Source: Hypsibius dujardini
Lineage: Eukaryota; Tardigrada; Eutardigrada; Parachela; Hypsibiidae
Assembly (NCBI GenBank): GCA_001579985.1
Contig: LRSR01003771.1
Span: forward strand, 1 to 27,971
Direction: 5' to 3'
Length of the DNA: 27,971 bases
How positions within the stretch are numbered: position 1 is the first letter of the stretch; each line of letters begins with the position of its first letter. This document shows positions 11,027 to 21,775 of this stretch, piece by piece. The notes under the pieces were generated by a model that did no database searches, was not told the DNA's origin, and was given only the letters and a program-made list of their open reading frames with translations. Position numbers and translations under genes: made by a program.

Positions 11027-11901
11027 ATGGCTTTACCCAAAAAAGTGACGAAAATCCAGGAGATTGAGGCTCACTCGTCAGCCGTAACATGCGTGTCTCT
11101 GGGTCAGCTGAACGGACGAGTGTTGGCTACGGGAGGAGCTGACTGCTTGGTCAATCTCTGGGTGCTGGGCCAGAAGACGCCGTTGAAATCTCTTGCTGGG
11201 CTGTCTTCAGCTGCCGAATGCATCAAGTTCGATCCGAGTGAAGAATCGGTTGTGGCTGGAAGTTCACAGGGCGCGCTGAAGGTAAAATTGCAGTTGTTTT
11301 GTTTTCTAATTAATTAATCAATCGATCAATCGCTTTCGGTTTATTACTTTCTGATTGTTTTGTTCTGGGTTCGTCAATCACAAATCAACCGCTCACTCGC
11401 AATATCAATTGACTCAATTTTATCATCGTAGTTTTTCTTACAAGATTTTCTCAACCTTCATTTTTAACAGAGATCCAGCTTGAAGGACAAACTAGTTTCA
11501 GTGGAACTTTTTTGGTTGTTCGTCTTATTTGTTGACATTTACATTAAGAATAAGTGGGCCTCTTATGGTGACGTGCAGAGGGTTTATTATGACTGATTAG
11601 AATTAATCATTATGAATGGTTATAATTGGAATAAATTATCCCGTAGGGCCTGTCAAGTTAAGTTGGTCGTGGTGACTATGTGTAAATCAACGTGATTTTC
11701 TGTGTTGCAGATATGGGACTTGGAGGCGGATAAGATAAAGCGGACCCTCACTGGACATAAATCAGGCATCACCGTGAGTACTATTTTTGGGGCGTGATGC
11801 AAGCGTGGTGATATACTTTTCATGAGAGGCCGGAAGTGAGCTTTAAGCCTCAAATGTGCAGCGCTCTGATTTTCCACCTTATCATCCGTCTATCTGTCTG
11901 T

Positions 11902-11956
<55 letters not shown>

Positions 11957-14724
11957 ATTAGCTGGCTGTCTGTCTGGCTGCTTGTCGGTCTGTCTATTTG
12001 TCGCTGCGTTTGTCGTTCCGTCGGTCTGCCTCTGTGGTTGTCTGTCTGGCTAATGTCTCTGTCTGTCTGCCGCCGTCTGTCCATTTTCTTTCGATCTGAA
12101 TGTCTGTCTGCCTGAACGTGTATGTTTGTATCTATTTGTCAATCTCTGTCAATCCTTCAGCACCCTGTCTGTTTAAATTAAGGGCTACTTGTTCGGTTGG
12201 GCGTGAACTTGACAGCTTTTAATCAATGCTGCCTGCAACTGCAGGCTTTGGATTTCTTGCCATTGGACCCAAATCTCATTGTCAGCGGATCGACGGATTG
12301 CTCGGTGAAAGTGTGGGATTTACGGAAAAAAGCCTGCGTCGTCTCGCTCAAGCAGCGCCACGACTCGGTGCGCGACGTTCTCTTTTCGCCGCACGGCAAG
12401 TGGATCACCTCAGCGGGAATCGATGGAACCGTTCAAGTATATCAATGGCATGCCGGAAAGCTGCTGAAAGAGCTGATCCACTCCCCCGCCAAGACCCCCG
12501 TTCACTCACTGGCGTTCCATCCGAGCGATCTGCTGCTGGCGACGGCCGGTCAGGACGGCGTTGTCAAATTCTGGGATCTCGAGACGTTTGAAGCGATCAG
12601 TTCCACCGATAAGGATGCATCCGCAATACGGTGTATTCGCTTTCAGAAGGACGGTTCCTCGCTCCTGGCGGGTTGTGATGATATACTGCGAGTGTACGGC
12701 TGGGAGCCGCCGGCTTGCTTTGATGTGATACCAGTGGGATGGGGTCGCGTTGGTGATATGGCCGTGACGGGGAATTCCAGCCAGTTGATCACGGCATCAG
12801 TTGGTAAGATATCAATTAAGGACTAACGAGACTGGTTTAGCCCGCGGGTTGTTGACTTTGACGGTCGTCTTCCTTTTTCCTTTTGCCCACAATTCGAGTG
12901 TCTGTCTTGTCTGTCTGTCGGTCTGCCTGTCTGTCTGTCTGTCTGTCGGTTTTTTTCTTTCCGCTTGCCTGTGGCTTGACCGGCTGTTTTATCTGCTTTG
13001 ACTCCTTCCACCTTAGAATTTCCCTTCATGACGGTGCCTCTTGTTGTTTAAGTTTTCTAATTTTAGATCTTTGCAATACGTGGTTGTATGTATTTGCTTT
13101 ATTCAGAAGCACGTGTGCCTCAATCTTTTTATACCATTAGAGGTGTTATCTCTTGATTGGCCTGCCGGACGGCGATCTTACGATATTTCCGACTGTTTTT
13201 TCCGCGTCTTCATTGGAGTGCTTGTATTTTTGTTTATCTATCTCTGTCTGTGTGAAATGTTTCATTCCTTCCGCTTACATATTCCCACCCACTTTACAAT
13301 TCGTCTCTTTTCAGGCAAGACTACAGTCGCTACCTATCTTGTCGATCTCACCCGCGTGCGCGGGAAAGATTCTCCCCCGGACCTCGCCGAGCCCAACCTC
13401 GAACCATCCCCCGTCTACCGGACTTTGCCCCGTAAAACCGGCATCAAAAAACCACTACCGGATAAGACGCCGGTGAAACTCCCAGTGCGGAGTCAGAGTC
13501 GCGATCCCATTTCGCGACGGATCACCGCGAACAAGGCCCCACCCTCGAGCGACCACCCCGTAGAGATATTCCTCCCGAAACGAAAACTCGCTCACTCCCC
13601 TCCACCCCGCAATACCAGTCCACCCTCGAGTGGATCGAGTTCGTCACCATCGCGTGGACGCGGTCGGTCGGTCTCACCATCCCGCAAACCGGTCAGTTCT
13701 CTTCTGCCGTCGCGGCATATGCGCACCACTGCTCAAACCGTTCGCGGTGCCGGGAAATCGTCCTCCTCCAAGCTGGACGAGGACATGTCTCGCCTTTCCA
13801 TGATGATGCCGCCGCGATCGCAGACCACGGAAAGCTTCCCAAAACCGCCGCCGTTGATGATGATGAACAATGTGCCATACCGTCGGACCTCCTTCTTTCC
13901 TCCCTCCCCTGACACCTCTGCTCAAACCACACCGACCTCCCATCCCAGCGACTACGACAGTGCGGGCGGATCATCCATCTCTTCATCGCCTGCGCCGCAG
14001 TATCGGGCGCCGGTCATGCCGGTTTATCCGGTGAAATCGAAATCGCAGTATTCCATGCCGTCGTCGCCGCCCGAGAAGGACCGCTTTTCCGGCGCCTCCA
14101 ACGCAGAAGCCCTTTTCGGGTCGCATTCCGGTGGCGGTGGCGGAAAGACTGGCATGGGTGGAGCTACTCTGACGCGGATAAAAGTCAGCCACGGACCGTT
14201 CCTCACCATGTTGACTAGCCGGCTGGACAACCTCCGATCGCTCCAGCAGATGGGTAGCGGTCAGCGGGATGGGAAGCTCTTGCTGGACGCGGCGGTGCAG
14301 TTCAACGATGTGGCCACCCTGGTGGACGTGTTGAACTTGCTGTGCACCAAGCCGGCGCTGTGGTCACTGGACTGTTGCGCGATGATTCTGCCGCACGCGC
14401 ACAAGCTGATTTGCCACAAGATTGAGAATTACATACTCACCTCGACCACGGCGCTGAAGTTGATACTTAAGAATTTCGCTGACTTGATTAAGCGGACACT
14501 GGAGGCGACACCTTCGCTGGGGGTGGACATCTCGAGAGAGGAACGGTAAGCGTTCTTGAGAGTCGCTGACTGTGGACTGCTGACGTGTTAGAGCGTTTCA
14601 ATGAATCCCGCCCTGTTAGACATGTGGAGACAGTTATTTGCGTGACGGGTCCTGAGGGGCACACGAGGAGATGGGCTGGTAGACACACAAACAGACAGGC
14701 AGGCAGGCAGACAGGCAGACAGGC

Positions 14725-14771
<47 letters not shown>

Positions 14772-15134
14772 TAGACAGACAGATAGACAGACAGATAGTC
14801 AGATAGTCGACAAACTGACAGGCAGGTAGACACTTAGACAGACAAACAGACAAAGAGACGGACCGACAGACAGCCGATCAACCAGGCAGGGGCAACCAGG
14901 CAAGCGGACAAATTGACTGGTAGACTGACTGGTATACGTATAACTTATTCCATGTTACGATTTGACATCTTGTTAAATTACTCTTCCAATTCCAGTGTTC
15001 AAAAGAGCAGGATTTGCTACACCCACCTGTTACTTCTGAAAGACTTCATGGAGAAGGACAACCGCAGCTTGTCGCAAAATCTCAAGAAAGAATTTCGTCA
15101 AGTCAAACTGCTGATGCAGTCCCTGGATAATTGA
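11027..15134 (+). CDS. KATNB1: Katanin p80 WD40-containing subunit B1, complete, five exons
   Basis: Regulatory and targeting subunit of katanin, the AAA ATPase complex that severs microtubules at spindle poles, centrosomes and in cilia; it recruits the p60 catalytic subunit. Exons are 11027-11281, 11711-11773, 12245-12803, 13315-14545 and 14996-15134, all GT-AG and in phase, giving 748 residues (human protein about 655). Residues 1 to about 300 form the WD40 propeller, with repeat ends such as VNLWVL, IWDLE, VKVWDLR and VKFWDLE and the katanin signature [13 protein letters not shown]. Residues about 300-580 are a Ser/Pro/Arg-rich, probably disordered linker, the least conserved part. Residues about 581-748 are the con80 domain that binds p60, with the family motif [10 protein letters not shown] spanning the last junction. 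An acceptor-like CTACAG ends at 11022, four bases before the ATG. Introns 2, 3 and 4 contain CTGT-family arrays. The gene converges on UBE2N. Confidence 0.96.
11888..12113. repeat. (CTGC/CTGT)n array in KATNB1 intron 2
   Basis: A pure CTGC core at about 11902-11955 is flanked by CTGT units with substitutions. It occupies about half of the 471-base intron. Confidence 0.95.
12899..12949. repeat. (CTGT)n array in KATNB1 intron 3
   Basis: TGTC units with GGTC and GCCT variants, about 50 bases, beginning 95 bases after the donor. Confidence 0.93.
14691..14873. repeat. (ACAG)n array in KATNB1 intron 4
   Basis: ACAG units with AGGC at the left and ATAG variants at the right; the pure core is about 14724-14770. 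In the gene's sense direction this is the complement of the arrays in introns 2 and 3, so orientation is not conserved. Confidence 0.95.
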
Positions 15135-15630
15135 TATCGTTTTTACACATTGCCACTTTTTTGAAGTTTTTAAAACTGTCGCCTCTTTTTCCGTTCGCGA
15201 ACCACTCCCGCCGGTCGGCGAGGACTTGTTGAATTTGTTATTATTATGTAATAAGTGTATATAAATTATATAAATGGTCAAACGCTTAATATACTTGGCG
15301 TAAAACGCAGCGCTTCTGTAGAATCAGAAGTGTGTGTTTACAACTTGCCATCATGACAGTACTAGTACAAGACGAAGAGGTGACAGTCAAAAATGAATGA
15401 AGATCAAATGCGATCAACGAGAGAATGGAAAATGAAAGAAGTAGAAAAGGAGACATATCTCAGTGCCTCAAAAATACCAGTAGCGCAGCCAGCAGAGGAT
15501 AATGAATTTACAACAGCAGGTCTCGCGGCTAGTATAAAATCCATCTTCTGTTGTCCCTTGCAATCTCTTTCAGCGGGTTGCACAGCAGCAAGATTAAGAG
15601 TTGGGTCGTTGGAATAGTAAGAAAAATGCC
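15135..15630. other. Convergent 3' region between KATNB1 and UBE2N
   Basis: This span must hold both 3' untranslated regions. No perfect AATAAA is visible just past the KATNB1 stop; ATATAA/TATAAA-like sequence occurs at about 15258-15275. A 74-codon plus-strand open frame (15393-15617, ATG start) is Glu/Lys-rich at first but lies antisense to the UBE2N 3' end. It has no recognisable domain and I do not call it. Confidence 0.45.
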
Positions 15631-17754
15631 TTATTTATCAGCAACCGCATACGTCTTTGTCCACTCACGAGCTGGAACGGAAATTAACCAGTGAATTACT
15701 GGTAATTAATTAACTTAAATCGGGCGAAAACGTCTAAATCACAAAATGGAATTTATCCAGTACAATCAACGACAAGATTGAGTACACTGGAGGGTCCGGG
15801 GTCCAGGGTTTGAGCAGAAGGGGCGGGGCAGGGGGTGGCATGTTTCAAAATGGAACAAAGCAGGAACAAAGCAACCGCTGCAGGTCAGGTGGTTGATTGT
15901 TCGATTGTTTGAAAACCACCCCCTGCCCCGCCTCTTTTGCCCATTCCCCGGACCCTCCAGTGTACTCAATCTCGTCGGTGACTGTACATGAGGTACCTCA
16001 TGCCCATACTGATGTTTAAATATATTTAACAATGTTTTAAATGGCTCAAAAAGCGGCTTCAATCTCTATTTGTATTTAAAGTCACAAAAACAGAAATCGA
16101 TTTAAAAGCATATTATATATTTAAAATCCCTAAATTTGCTTTAGATATTAGGGCATATCATCCAAAATATTATTTTAAAGGATAAGAACGTGGCTTTTCT
16201 TTAAAATAAAATTGAGATTTTTTACTTGAATAAATTTTGCCGATCGATCAAAATCTATTTATTATTGTATTTAAATTCAAACACGTTATTTAAACATCAC
16301 TACTACCCAGGCACCAAACACACAGACAACAGACAGTTACGGCAACCAACTCGATCGACAGACCGAAAAGAGGAAGCAAAACTCACGTATATCCCGTGAA
16401 CTAAGAAAGAAACAGCTCTCCCGTACACCCCGCAAAATAAGAAAGAAACAGCCGGATACAGACAGCGGACCGGTAAAAGTGCGAGAACAAGCGTGCAAGT
16501 TCCCGTTCAATACCTGTGTTCACTGCCAGGGCTTCATTGACCTTCCACTGCTCCGCCACCTGATTATCCAGGGGGTCGTCCGGGTTCGGGGCACTTAGGA
16601 GAGCCTGAATCGATAGTAAAACTGTGCGAATTTGCAGCGCAGGGCTCCATTTATCTAAAAAATAAACAATGCCACCTCATTCCGCTGTCTCATCCACAGT
16701 TTACTCGCTCCCTCGGGCATGAACGTGTGATGCGCCGGCGTGCCAGGGGATGATGCGAGACACAAAAGAAACCCCGTATACCTTTGAGAATATCCAGACA
16801 GATCCTGCCCAGCCGATCGATGTTGGGGTGGTAGATCTTGGTCATGAAACGCACTTTCGGCGCCGACATGGGATACTCTTCCGGTAGGAACAGTTCCAGC
16901 TTGAAAACGCCTCCTTCGAACGGCGACTGGAGAATTAAACAAGGAAAAAGTCAGATTTCTGTCCGATCAGGTGATTAACTGCTCAATTATTCGCCATTTA
17001 GATTATTAATTCATTCAAGAAGTCGTCGAAAATACGGAAAAGACATTACCGTCAATCCATCAATCAATCAATCAGAATATTTGCATGTCCACATAACCGT
17101 CAATCAATCAATCAATCTTAACTTTTGCATGTCCACAAATCGTCAATTTTCTAATGCTTCAAATTTTGGATTAACCTTTGCAATATCATCCAAGCTGACT
17201 AAAATTATTAAAAGAGGCTAAAACTAATAGTCTATTGGGAAAAATAGTCAATCAGAATATCAAATAATTGCAAAAAACAAACAAATGAGTCGCTTAACGC
17301 AGCAATATCCTCAGCGCGGGGAAGTGGAGTTAATTCAATACTTACAATACAGAATTATTACAGATCTTAGCAATGCAACATTAATGATCCAATTTTAAGG
17401 ATGAACGCGAAAAATGGTATGTTTCCATACGAAAATGACAAAAAACTATCGTTGTTGTCCTTTTCGTCAATAAAAGATCAATCAATCAACCGATCATTCG
17501 TATCTGTCACACTCACGCCTTCGGGTCCCGAGACGATCACGTGAAAATATCGAGCATTGTTCTCGTCTGGAATAGCGGAGATGCCCACCACCGGCTCCTG
17601 CATCAATCGCTGGGTTTCCTGTCGAGCACACACGCCTACTTAGACTTTTTCCGTGCTTTGTAAACGGATAGAATGAGAAGAAATCTAAACAACACAGTAC
17701 TTTAATGATCCTCTTGGTGAGGCCCTGACTTCCTCCAGCCCCCTGAGCGTCCAT
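15631..17754 (-). CDS. UBE2N: Ubiquitin-conjugating enzyme E2 N (Ubc13 type), complete, five exons
   Basis: E2 enzyme that, with an inactive Mms2/Uev1 partner, builds K63-linked ubiquitin chains for DNA damage tolerance and signalling. Minus-strand exons are 17754-17701, 17618-17517, 16926-16782, 16654-16514 and 15671-15631, all in phase, giving 160 residues (human 152; the extra is a Gly/Ser-rich N-terminus). Recognisable stretches are [35 protein letters not shown] and [14 protein letters not shown]. The HPN motif has N87; the active-site cysteine is C95 in [25 protein letters not shown] and [11 protein letters not shown] follow. The last exon encodes only 13 residues plus stop ([12 protein letters not shown]) and sits beyond an 842-base intron carrying a foldback element, so gene finders may miss it. 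An acceptor-like CTACAG ends four bases before the ATG. No paralogue is in the window. Confidence 0.96.
15770..15978. mobile_element. Palindromic (foldback/MITE-like) element in UBE2N intron 4
   Basis: Left arm AGATTGAGTACACTGGAGGG, then a G-rich stretch (GGGGCGGGGCAGGGGGTGG), is mirrored at 15908-15976 (CCACCCCCTGCCCCGCC and the reverse complement of the terminal 20 bases). The arms are about 70 bases around a roughly 65-base centre with no coding capacity. Length, near-identical termini and intronic location fit a miniature inverted-repeat transposable element. GTAC next to CACTGG suggests a possible TA target site, but the similarity also continues outside it, so the true ends are uncertain. 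Confidence 0.8.
16011..16300. repeat. AT-rich block with many TTTAAA motifs
   Basis: At least eight TTTAAA hexamers occur in about 290 bases within UBE2N intron 4, immediately beside the foldback element. A similar block is at 22060-22235. It has no coding capacity. It may be part of a larger repeat or simply AT-rich intron. Confidence 0.5.
17048..17140. repeat. Tandem duplication of about 47 bases in UBE2N intron 2
   Basis: Two adjacent copies each begin ACCGTCAAT, continue with CAATCAAT units and end TTTGCATGTCCACA. They differ at a few positions and in the number of CAAT units. Confidence 0.8.
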
Positions 17755-18570
17755 GCTGCTGTAGCTACTCGCAAACTCAGCTAGATTCATTGAATGAAAA
17801 CAGTACACGTTAGTACCGAACAAAATTACGCCCTGGATTCCCATCCGTACCTGTTTTTTTGAGGTGGAAATCGATGGAATGATTAGGAACAAAATCGGTG
17901 GGATTACTGATAAATCGGTCGCGACACTTCCGGAAAAGACTAGGGAATGGATTGAGACTGTTGAATCTCGGACGCTGGAGATCGGGGGAGAACACGCAAA
18001 GCCAGCGCCTGCGACGAGAGGAGGAACGAGCAAAAGGGAAGGAAGGAACTTCAAAAGAAGTTTTCAATAAATTACTGCACATGCGCAGTGCGCAGTGCGC
18101 GTTGTACATGTCGTGCGTGCGTTACTGTAGTGGTTTGCGCAATGCACAAGAACGTTAGCTGCAATCAAACGATCAAGTTAAATTTTCAGAGCGCGGGTAC
18201 CGTAATGAAGTTAGAGTTCCCCAATTCAATCCAATTCAATCTCAACCCGTTTATTACGCGCTATGTTAAACTCGCTATCTTCTTTGGCTCCGCATGCCCA
18301 GGCAACGGGAGAAGAGGTTAGAGAACACACTCGCTAGTTAGTCTAGCTACCGCTGTTTTTCCTTTGCTAAGCTCATATCGCTTTGACCACTTTCTCATAC
18401 ATAAGCAGGATTATTGGGATTTTTTGTTATACGCTTCATAAAGTATAAAACCCATCGCTGTTGAGTCCGAACTGCGAAAGATCAAAATCAACCCTCAGAG
18501 GCACGACACTCATGGGCAATCCTGCGGTCCGCTTAGGTGGCGCCATCAAGTGGCTAACTTGCCTCACAGC

Positions 18571-18670
18571 ATGCACGGTCGGAATACTGAGCTAACCGAG
18601 TTAGAGCCACTCCTCTATCATGAACGGATTGTGGCTCTAACTCAGGCAGCCTCATATTCTGACCGTGCGT
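18571..18670. mobile_element. Imperfect hairpin element, about 100 bases
   Basis: The left arm (18571-18610, GCACGGTCGGAATACTGAG ... GAGTTAGAGCCAC) is mirrored by 18631-18670 (GTGGCTCTAACTC ... ATTCTGACCGTGC). The central 20 bases are unpaired. It is probably a small non-autonomous palindromic element. Its GCTAACCGAGTTA stretch recurs in similar form in the hairpin at 22353. Confidence 0.7.
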
Positions 18671-18694
18671 GTACCATCCATGATCTACCACAGT

Positions 18695-18877
18695 ACGAAG
18701 GGAGGCACATGATTTGAAACGGGACCTGGCGTGACACGGGCAATTCTAAGTAGTATGCACACTCAGTGTGTGCAGAGCCCACCTTCATTCGAGCGAGTGA
18801 GCTTACTTGCAGATACCAACCTTAAAATTGGCGTGTTTCACGCCAGGGGCCGTTTCAAATCAGGTGTTCTCCTTCGC
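18695..18877. mobile_element. Terminal-inverted-repeat element, about 180 bases
   Basis: ATGATTTGAAACGGGACCTG (from 18709) and GGCGTGACACGGGCAATTCT are mirrored by 18822-18877 (AAAATTGGCGTGTTTCACGC, then GGGGCCGTTTCAAATCAG). The arms are about 55 bases with scattered mismatches around a roughly 70-base centre. No transposase is present, which fits a MITE. Confidence 0.75.
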
Positions 18878-18960
18878 ACCACGTGCTGCACTTGTGCCCT
18901 CTGGCACAGACACAGCTGTTGAGCCGTAAAACCTTTATCAGCTGTGATTTTGTCAGTCTA

Positions 18961-19042
18961 AAAGAAGAAGCAGATTACTGCTGCAAAGTCAAAAACCCTT
19001 TAAAGAAGAAGCAAATTGCGGCTGCAAAGTCAAAAACCCTTT
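18961..19042. repeat. 41-base tandem duplication
   Basis: Two adjacent 41-base units begin AAAGAAGAAGCA and end GCTGCAAAGTCAAAAACCCTTT, with about five differences. It lies upstream of the first peroxiredoxin gene. Confidence 0.9.
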
Positions 19043-19205
19043 CATAGATTTCCCTATTTCTTCGTACCGGTTTTCCGTCGGTCGTTCTCACGCCCTCCTT
19101 CTCAGGTACAATTTAAATTCGCAATGCAGAAATCTATACCAAATCCCATTGCTTTTGATTGATTCGTGGAGATTTTCCTTCGGCGAATGAGGCGAGAGGT
19201 TGAAA

Positions 19206-19261
19206 ACGTCTTTCGAAATTTTAAATTTTTCCGACGTCGTTCAAAATTTTAAATTTTTCCG
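19206..19261. repeat. 28-base tandem duplication
   Basis: Two adjacent units of the form ACGTC-TTTCG-AAATTTTAAATTTTTCCG, differing only in the middle, about 200 bases before the peroxiredoxin ATG. Confidence 0.9.
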
Positions 19262-19418
19262 ACGATAAGGACCAATTTAGCGATGGCCTATTTTCCTACT
19301 GGCAATTTAATTTGTGATATTGCTTGCATTTCAGGCTATTTCATATACGCTTGATAGGTACCGCGATCCGTGTGGGAACTCTTTTAACGACAAACGCTGC
19401 CGGAATAAAGAAGGAAAC

Positions 19419-21101
19419 ATGTCTTTTGAAAGTCCCCGTCTCTACATCGGTGAGCCGGCTCCCGACTTCAAAGTCCAGGCGCTGTTGAACGGGGAGTTTG
19501 TCGATCTGGAGTTGTCCAAGTTCGGCAAGGGCAAATACGTGGTAAGAAACCAATTCTTCGTTAGGGCACGCGGTGAATTCTTGGCAATCAAATTTAACGT
19601 TGCCTCGATCAGTTGATTGATGTTTTGTTGAGTGGTTAATGCGCTGTTGCCGCTTGATTGTTTGATCGTTTGATTTCATTAATTAGCAGCCTTAGTTTCC
19701 TTCTTGTTTTGCCTGGACTTGAACCGTAGCTGAAAGATTCATGATTATTGTCTTGATTGAATGTTTTGGTTATTTTTCCTGCTGACGAAGTAGTGGCGAT
19801 GATTGAACTACTTACAAAAGACGCCTCAAAATTTGCCTTTTGAGGGATTGATTGATTGATCGATTTAATTTGCCTTTTGAGGGATTGATTGATTGATCGA
19901 TCGATTTAATTCGCTGCTTGCTGCTTCGATCTCCTAGTTGACAGACTACTGTCCGTTTTTGCAGGTGCTGTTTTTCTACCCGGCGGATTTCACCTTCGTC
20001 TGCCCCACCGAACTCATCGCGTTCAGCGATCGCATTGAGGAATTCAAGAAGATCGGCTGCGAAGTGATCGGTGCCAGCACAGATAGCGTCTATTCCCATC
20101 TGGCTTGGTGAGAATAAAGAATGCTTCTAAAATTAGACCAAGATAACGTTTTGCACTCTTCCTGGGTTGACTCGTTTTGATGTTATTATTCAGGGTAAAC
20201 ACTCCGCGAAAGCAGGGAGGAGTGGGACAATTGAAATACCCACTGCTGGCCGATCGTACCGCCGAGATCGCCAAGCGGTAAGTAAGAACCTTAAAGGTAG
20301 CGCTCGTGACTCAGAAACACGTTTGTGACGTATTTGGAATGCATTTTCAATTTGGCAGTAACTTTTCTCGTTGATTTTACCACGTAGATATGGAGTTTAC
20401 AGCCACAAGGAAGGCAACGCTTATCGCGGCTTGTTCTTGATTGACGACAAGGGTCTGCTGCGGCAAATCACCATCAATGTACGTACTGTATTTTCGCGTT
20501 AGACAGGGACAGCGTAGAAGCTGTGGAACGTTTAATCGGCCACGGGGCGCTTGTGCTGTGTGTGTACGGTGCACACAGCCGTGCACACGTTCCACTCCAG
20601 TAAGACTGTCCCTGTCTAACGCGAAATTACAGTATTTCAAAGGGACACTGTGATTCAGGTCTGAAAAATTTAATAATTAATCAGACAAGTGAACAGAAAG
20701 AACAAACGAAAACTACCGTAAACAATCCATGTGACCTCATGGTTGAACAGCCGCAGACATTAAAAGCACTGGCAGTATTGGAAGCGATGATAAAACACTT
20801 TTCGTCGTTAACAAAGCTTTTTTCCCGAGGCTCCTGACTTGTTGCTAGCTTGCCTTAATTAACGTTTTAGGACATGCCGGTCGGACGGGACGTCGACGAG
20901 ACCCTGCGACTTGTTCAGGCATTCCAGTACACCGATGTTCACGGAATGGTCTGCCCCGGTATGAATGATCAAATTTTCACAACTCTTTCCGAGTTCCTCT
21001 CTCATAAAATCTTCTCGGTTTCTGCAGCGGGCTGGAAGCCTGGCAAGGACGCCATGTTTGCCGATCCTAAGAAGTCGCAGGAGTACTTCTCCGCCCACTG
21101 A
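19419..21101 (+). CDS. Typical 2-Cys peroxiredoxin, copy A, complete, six exons
   Basis: Thioredoxin-dependent peroxidase of the PRDX1/2 type; with no targeting signal it is probably cytosolic. Exons are 19419-19541, 19965-20107, 20194-20277, 20388-20478, 20871-20958 and 21028-21101, all in phase, giving 200 residues. The peroxidatic cysteine is C54 in DFTFVCPTE, with P47, T51 and the active-site R130. The resolving cysteine is C175 in HGMVCPAGW, completed by splicing out a 69-base intron. The C-terminus keeps the YF pair (196-197), but the usual GGLG loop reads GGVG (97-100); both motifs influence sensitivity to overoxidation in this family. Intron 1 (after V41) is absent from copy B. Intron 1 holds a short duplication and intron 4 a TIR element. 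The start [17 protein letters not shown] aligns with copy B's start. Confidence 0.96.
19830..19907. repeat. 37-41-base tandem duplication in peroxiredoxin A intron 1
   Basis: Two adjacent copies of AATTTGCCTTTTGAGGGATT followed by GATT/GATC units. The second copy has one extra GATC. Confidence 0.92.
20484..20634. mobile_element. TIR element (MITE-like), about 150 bases, in peroxiredoxin A intron 4
   Basis: The left terminus CTGTATTTTCGCGTTAGACA (then GGGACAG) is matched, with one mismatch in 27 bases, by the reverse complement of the right end. TA lies immediately outside both ends, as expected for a TA target-site duplication of the Tc1/mariner type. The centre holds a GTGCAC-rich sub-hairpin. 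There is no coding capacity. Confidence 0.85.
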
Positions 21102-21574
21102 ACCTACACGATTTGCTTTTCGTGGGAAATGGAAGTGGTCGTAATTCCGCCGTTATTATTCAATGAGCTGCTTCTTGTCGTGTCCCCTTTACAATAATCG
21201 CGTCTGCTCCCTCCCCCTCCCTCTTAACGGAAATGTTTTTGCTTTAATTGTTTTTGTAATTTTTTTGTCAAAGTTATTGTCACATGTGTTTGTCCGATTT
21301 ATTGCTGATTTTTTAAACCCAAAATAACCACAAACAATGAAAAACGCGTGCGAACGCGGTATTTATTCAATTTCCGAACTTGCGCAGCAATGGGAGATTT
21401 TACCTTGTGGACTCTGAAATGTCAAAATGTAGTTGTGCAAAAACACGGATGAACGTGCCTTTAACACGGAGTCAACCCTTCTTCCCCACTCGCGGTTGGG
21501 TTCTCGTGTCCGGTATACCATGGATCACCCATGTACTGGTGACCTCACTCAGCAGTACTGTAATCAGCAGTACT

Positions 21575-21774
21575 GTACTGCCACGATTTTAAGGGTGGGT
21601 TTTTTGCCCTAGACGTAAATTACCGACCCCCCCCCCAACTTGTGTTCACTGGTTTCACTGCACTTTTGGCGGACCGAATTATAGCCGTTGATGAACGGAA
21701 GTGAATCCGTGACGTCACGTACAGTCTATCAGGGGTGGGCGGGGCTAAACCCACTCTTAAAATCGTGGCAGTAC
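21575..21774. mobile_element. TIR element (MITE-like), about 200 bases
   Basis: GTACTGCCACGATTTTAAGG followed by GTGGGTTT at the left is mirrored by AAACCCACTCTTAAAATCGT then GGCAGTAC at the right: about 28 bases with one or two mismatches. TA is present just inside GTAC at both ends and could be the target-site duplication. A homopolymer C run sits at about 21627. There is no coding capacity. Confidence 0.82.
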
Positions 21775-21775
21775 T

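Larger units (their letters stand above)
17755..19418. other. Divergent intergenic region between UBE2N and the first peroxiredoxin gene
   Basis: This is 1.66 kb containing both promoters. I see no supported gene. Open frames near 17810-18109 are shadows around the UBE2N 5' end. Contents are two hairpin elements (18571-18670 and 18695-18877) and two tandem duplications (18961-19042 and 19206-19261). An acceptor-like TTTCAG ends at 19333, 85 bases before the peroxiredoxin ATG. Confidence 0.5.

Noticed and set aside
15393-15617. 74-codon plus-strand ORF with ATG between KATNB1 and UBE2N
   Set aside because: No recognisable domain and no splice or promoter context, and it lies antisense to the UBE2N 3' end. 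Kept only as a note in the convergent region.
17494-18054. 186-codon minus-strand open frame over the UBE2N 5' region
   Set aside because: It overlaps UBE2N exons 1 and 2 in a different frame and reads through their introns, with low-complexity composition.
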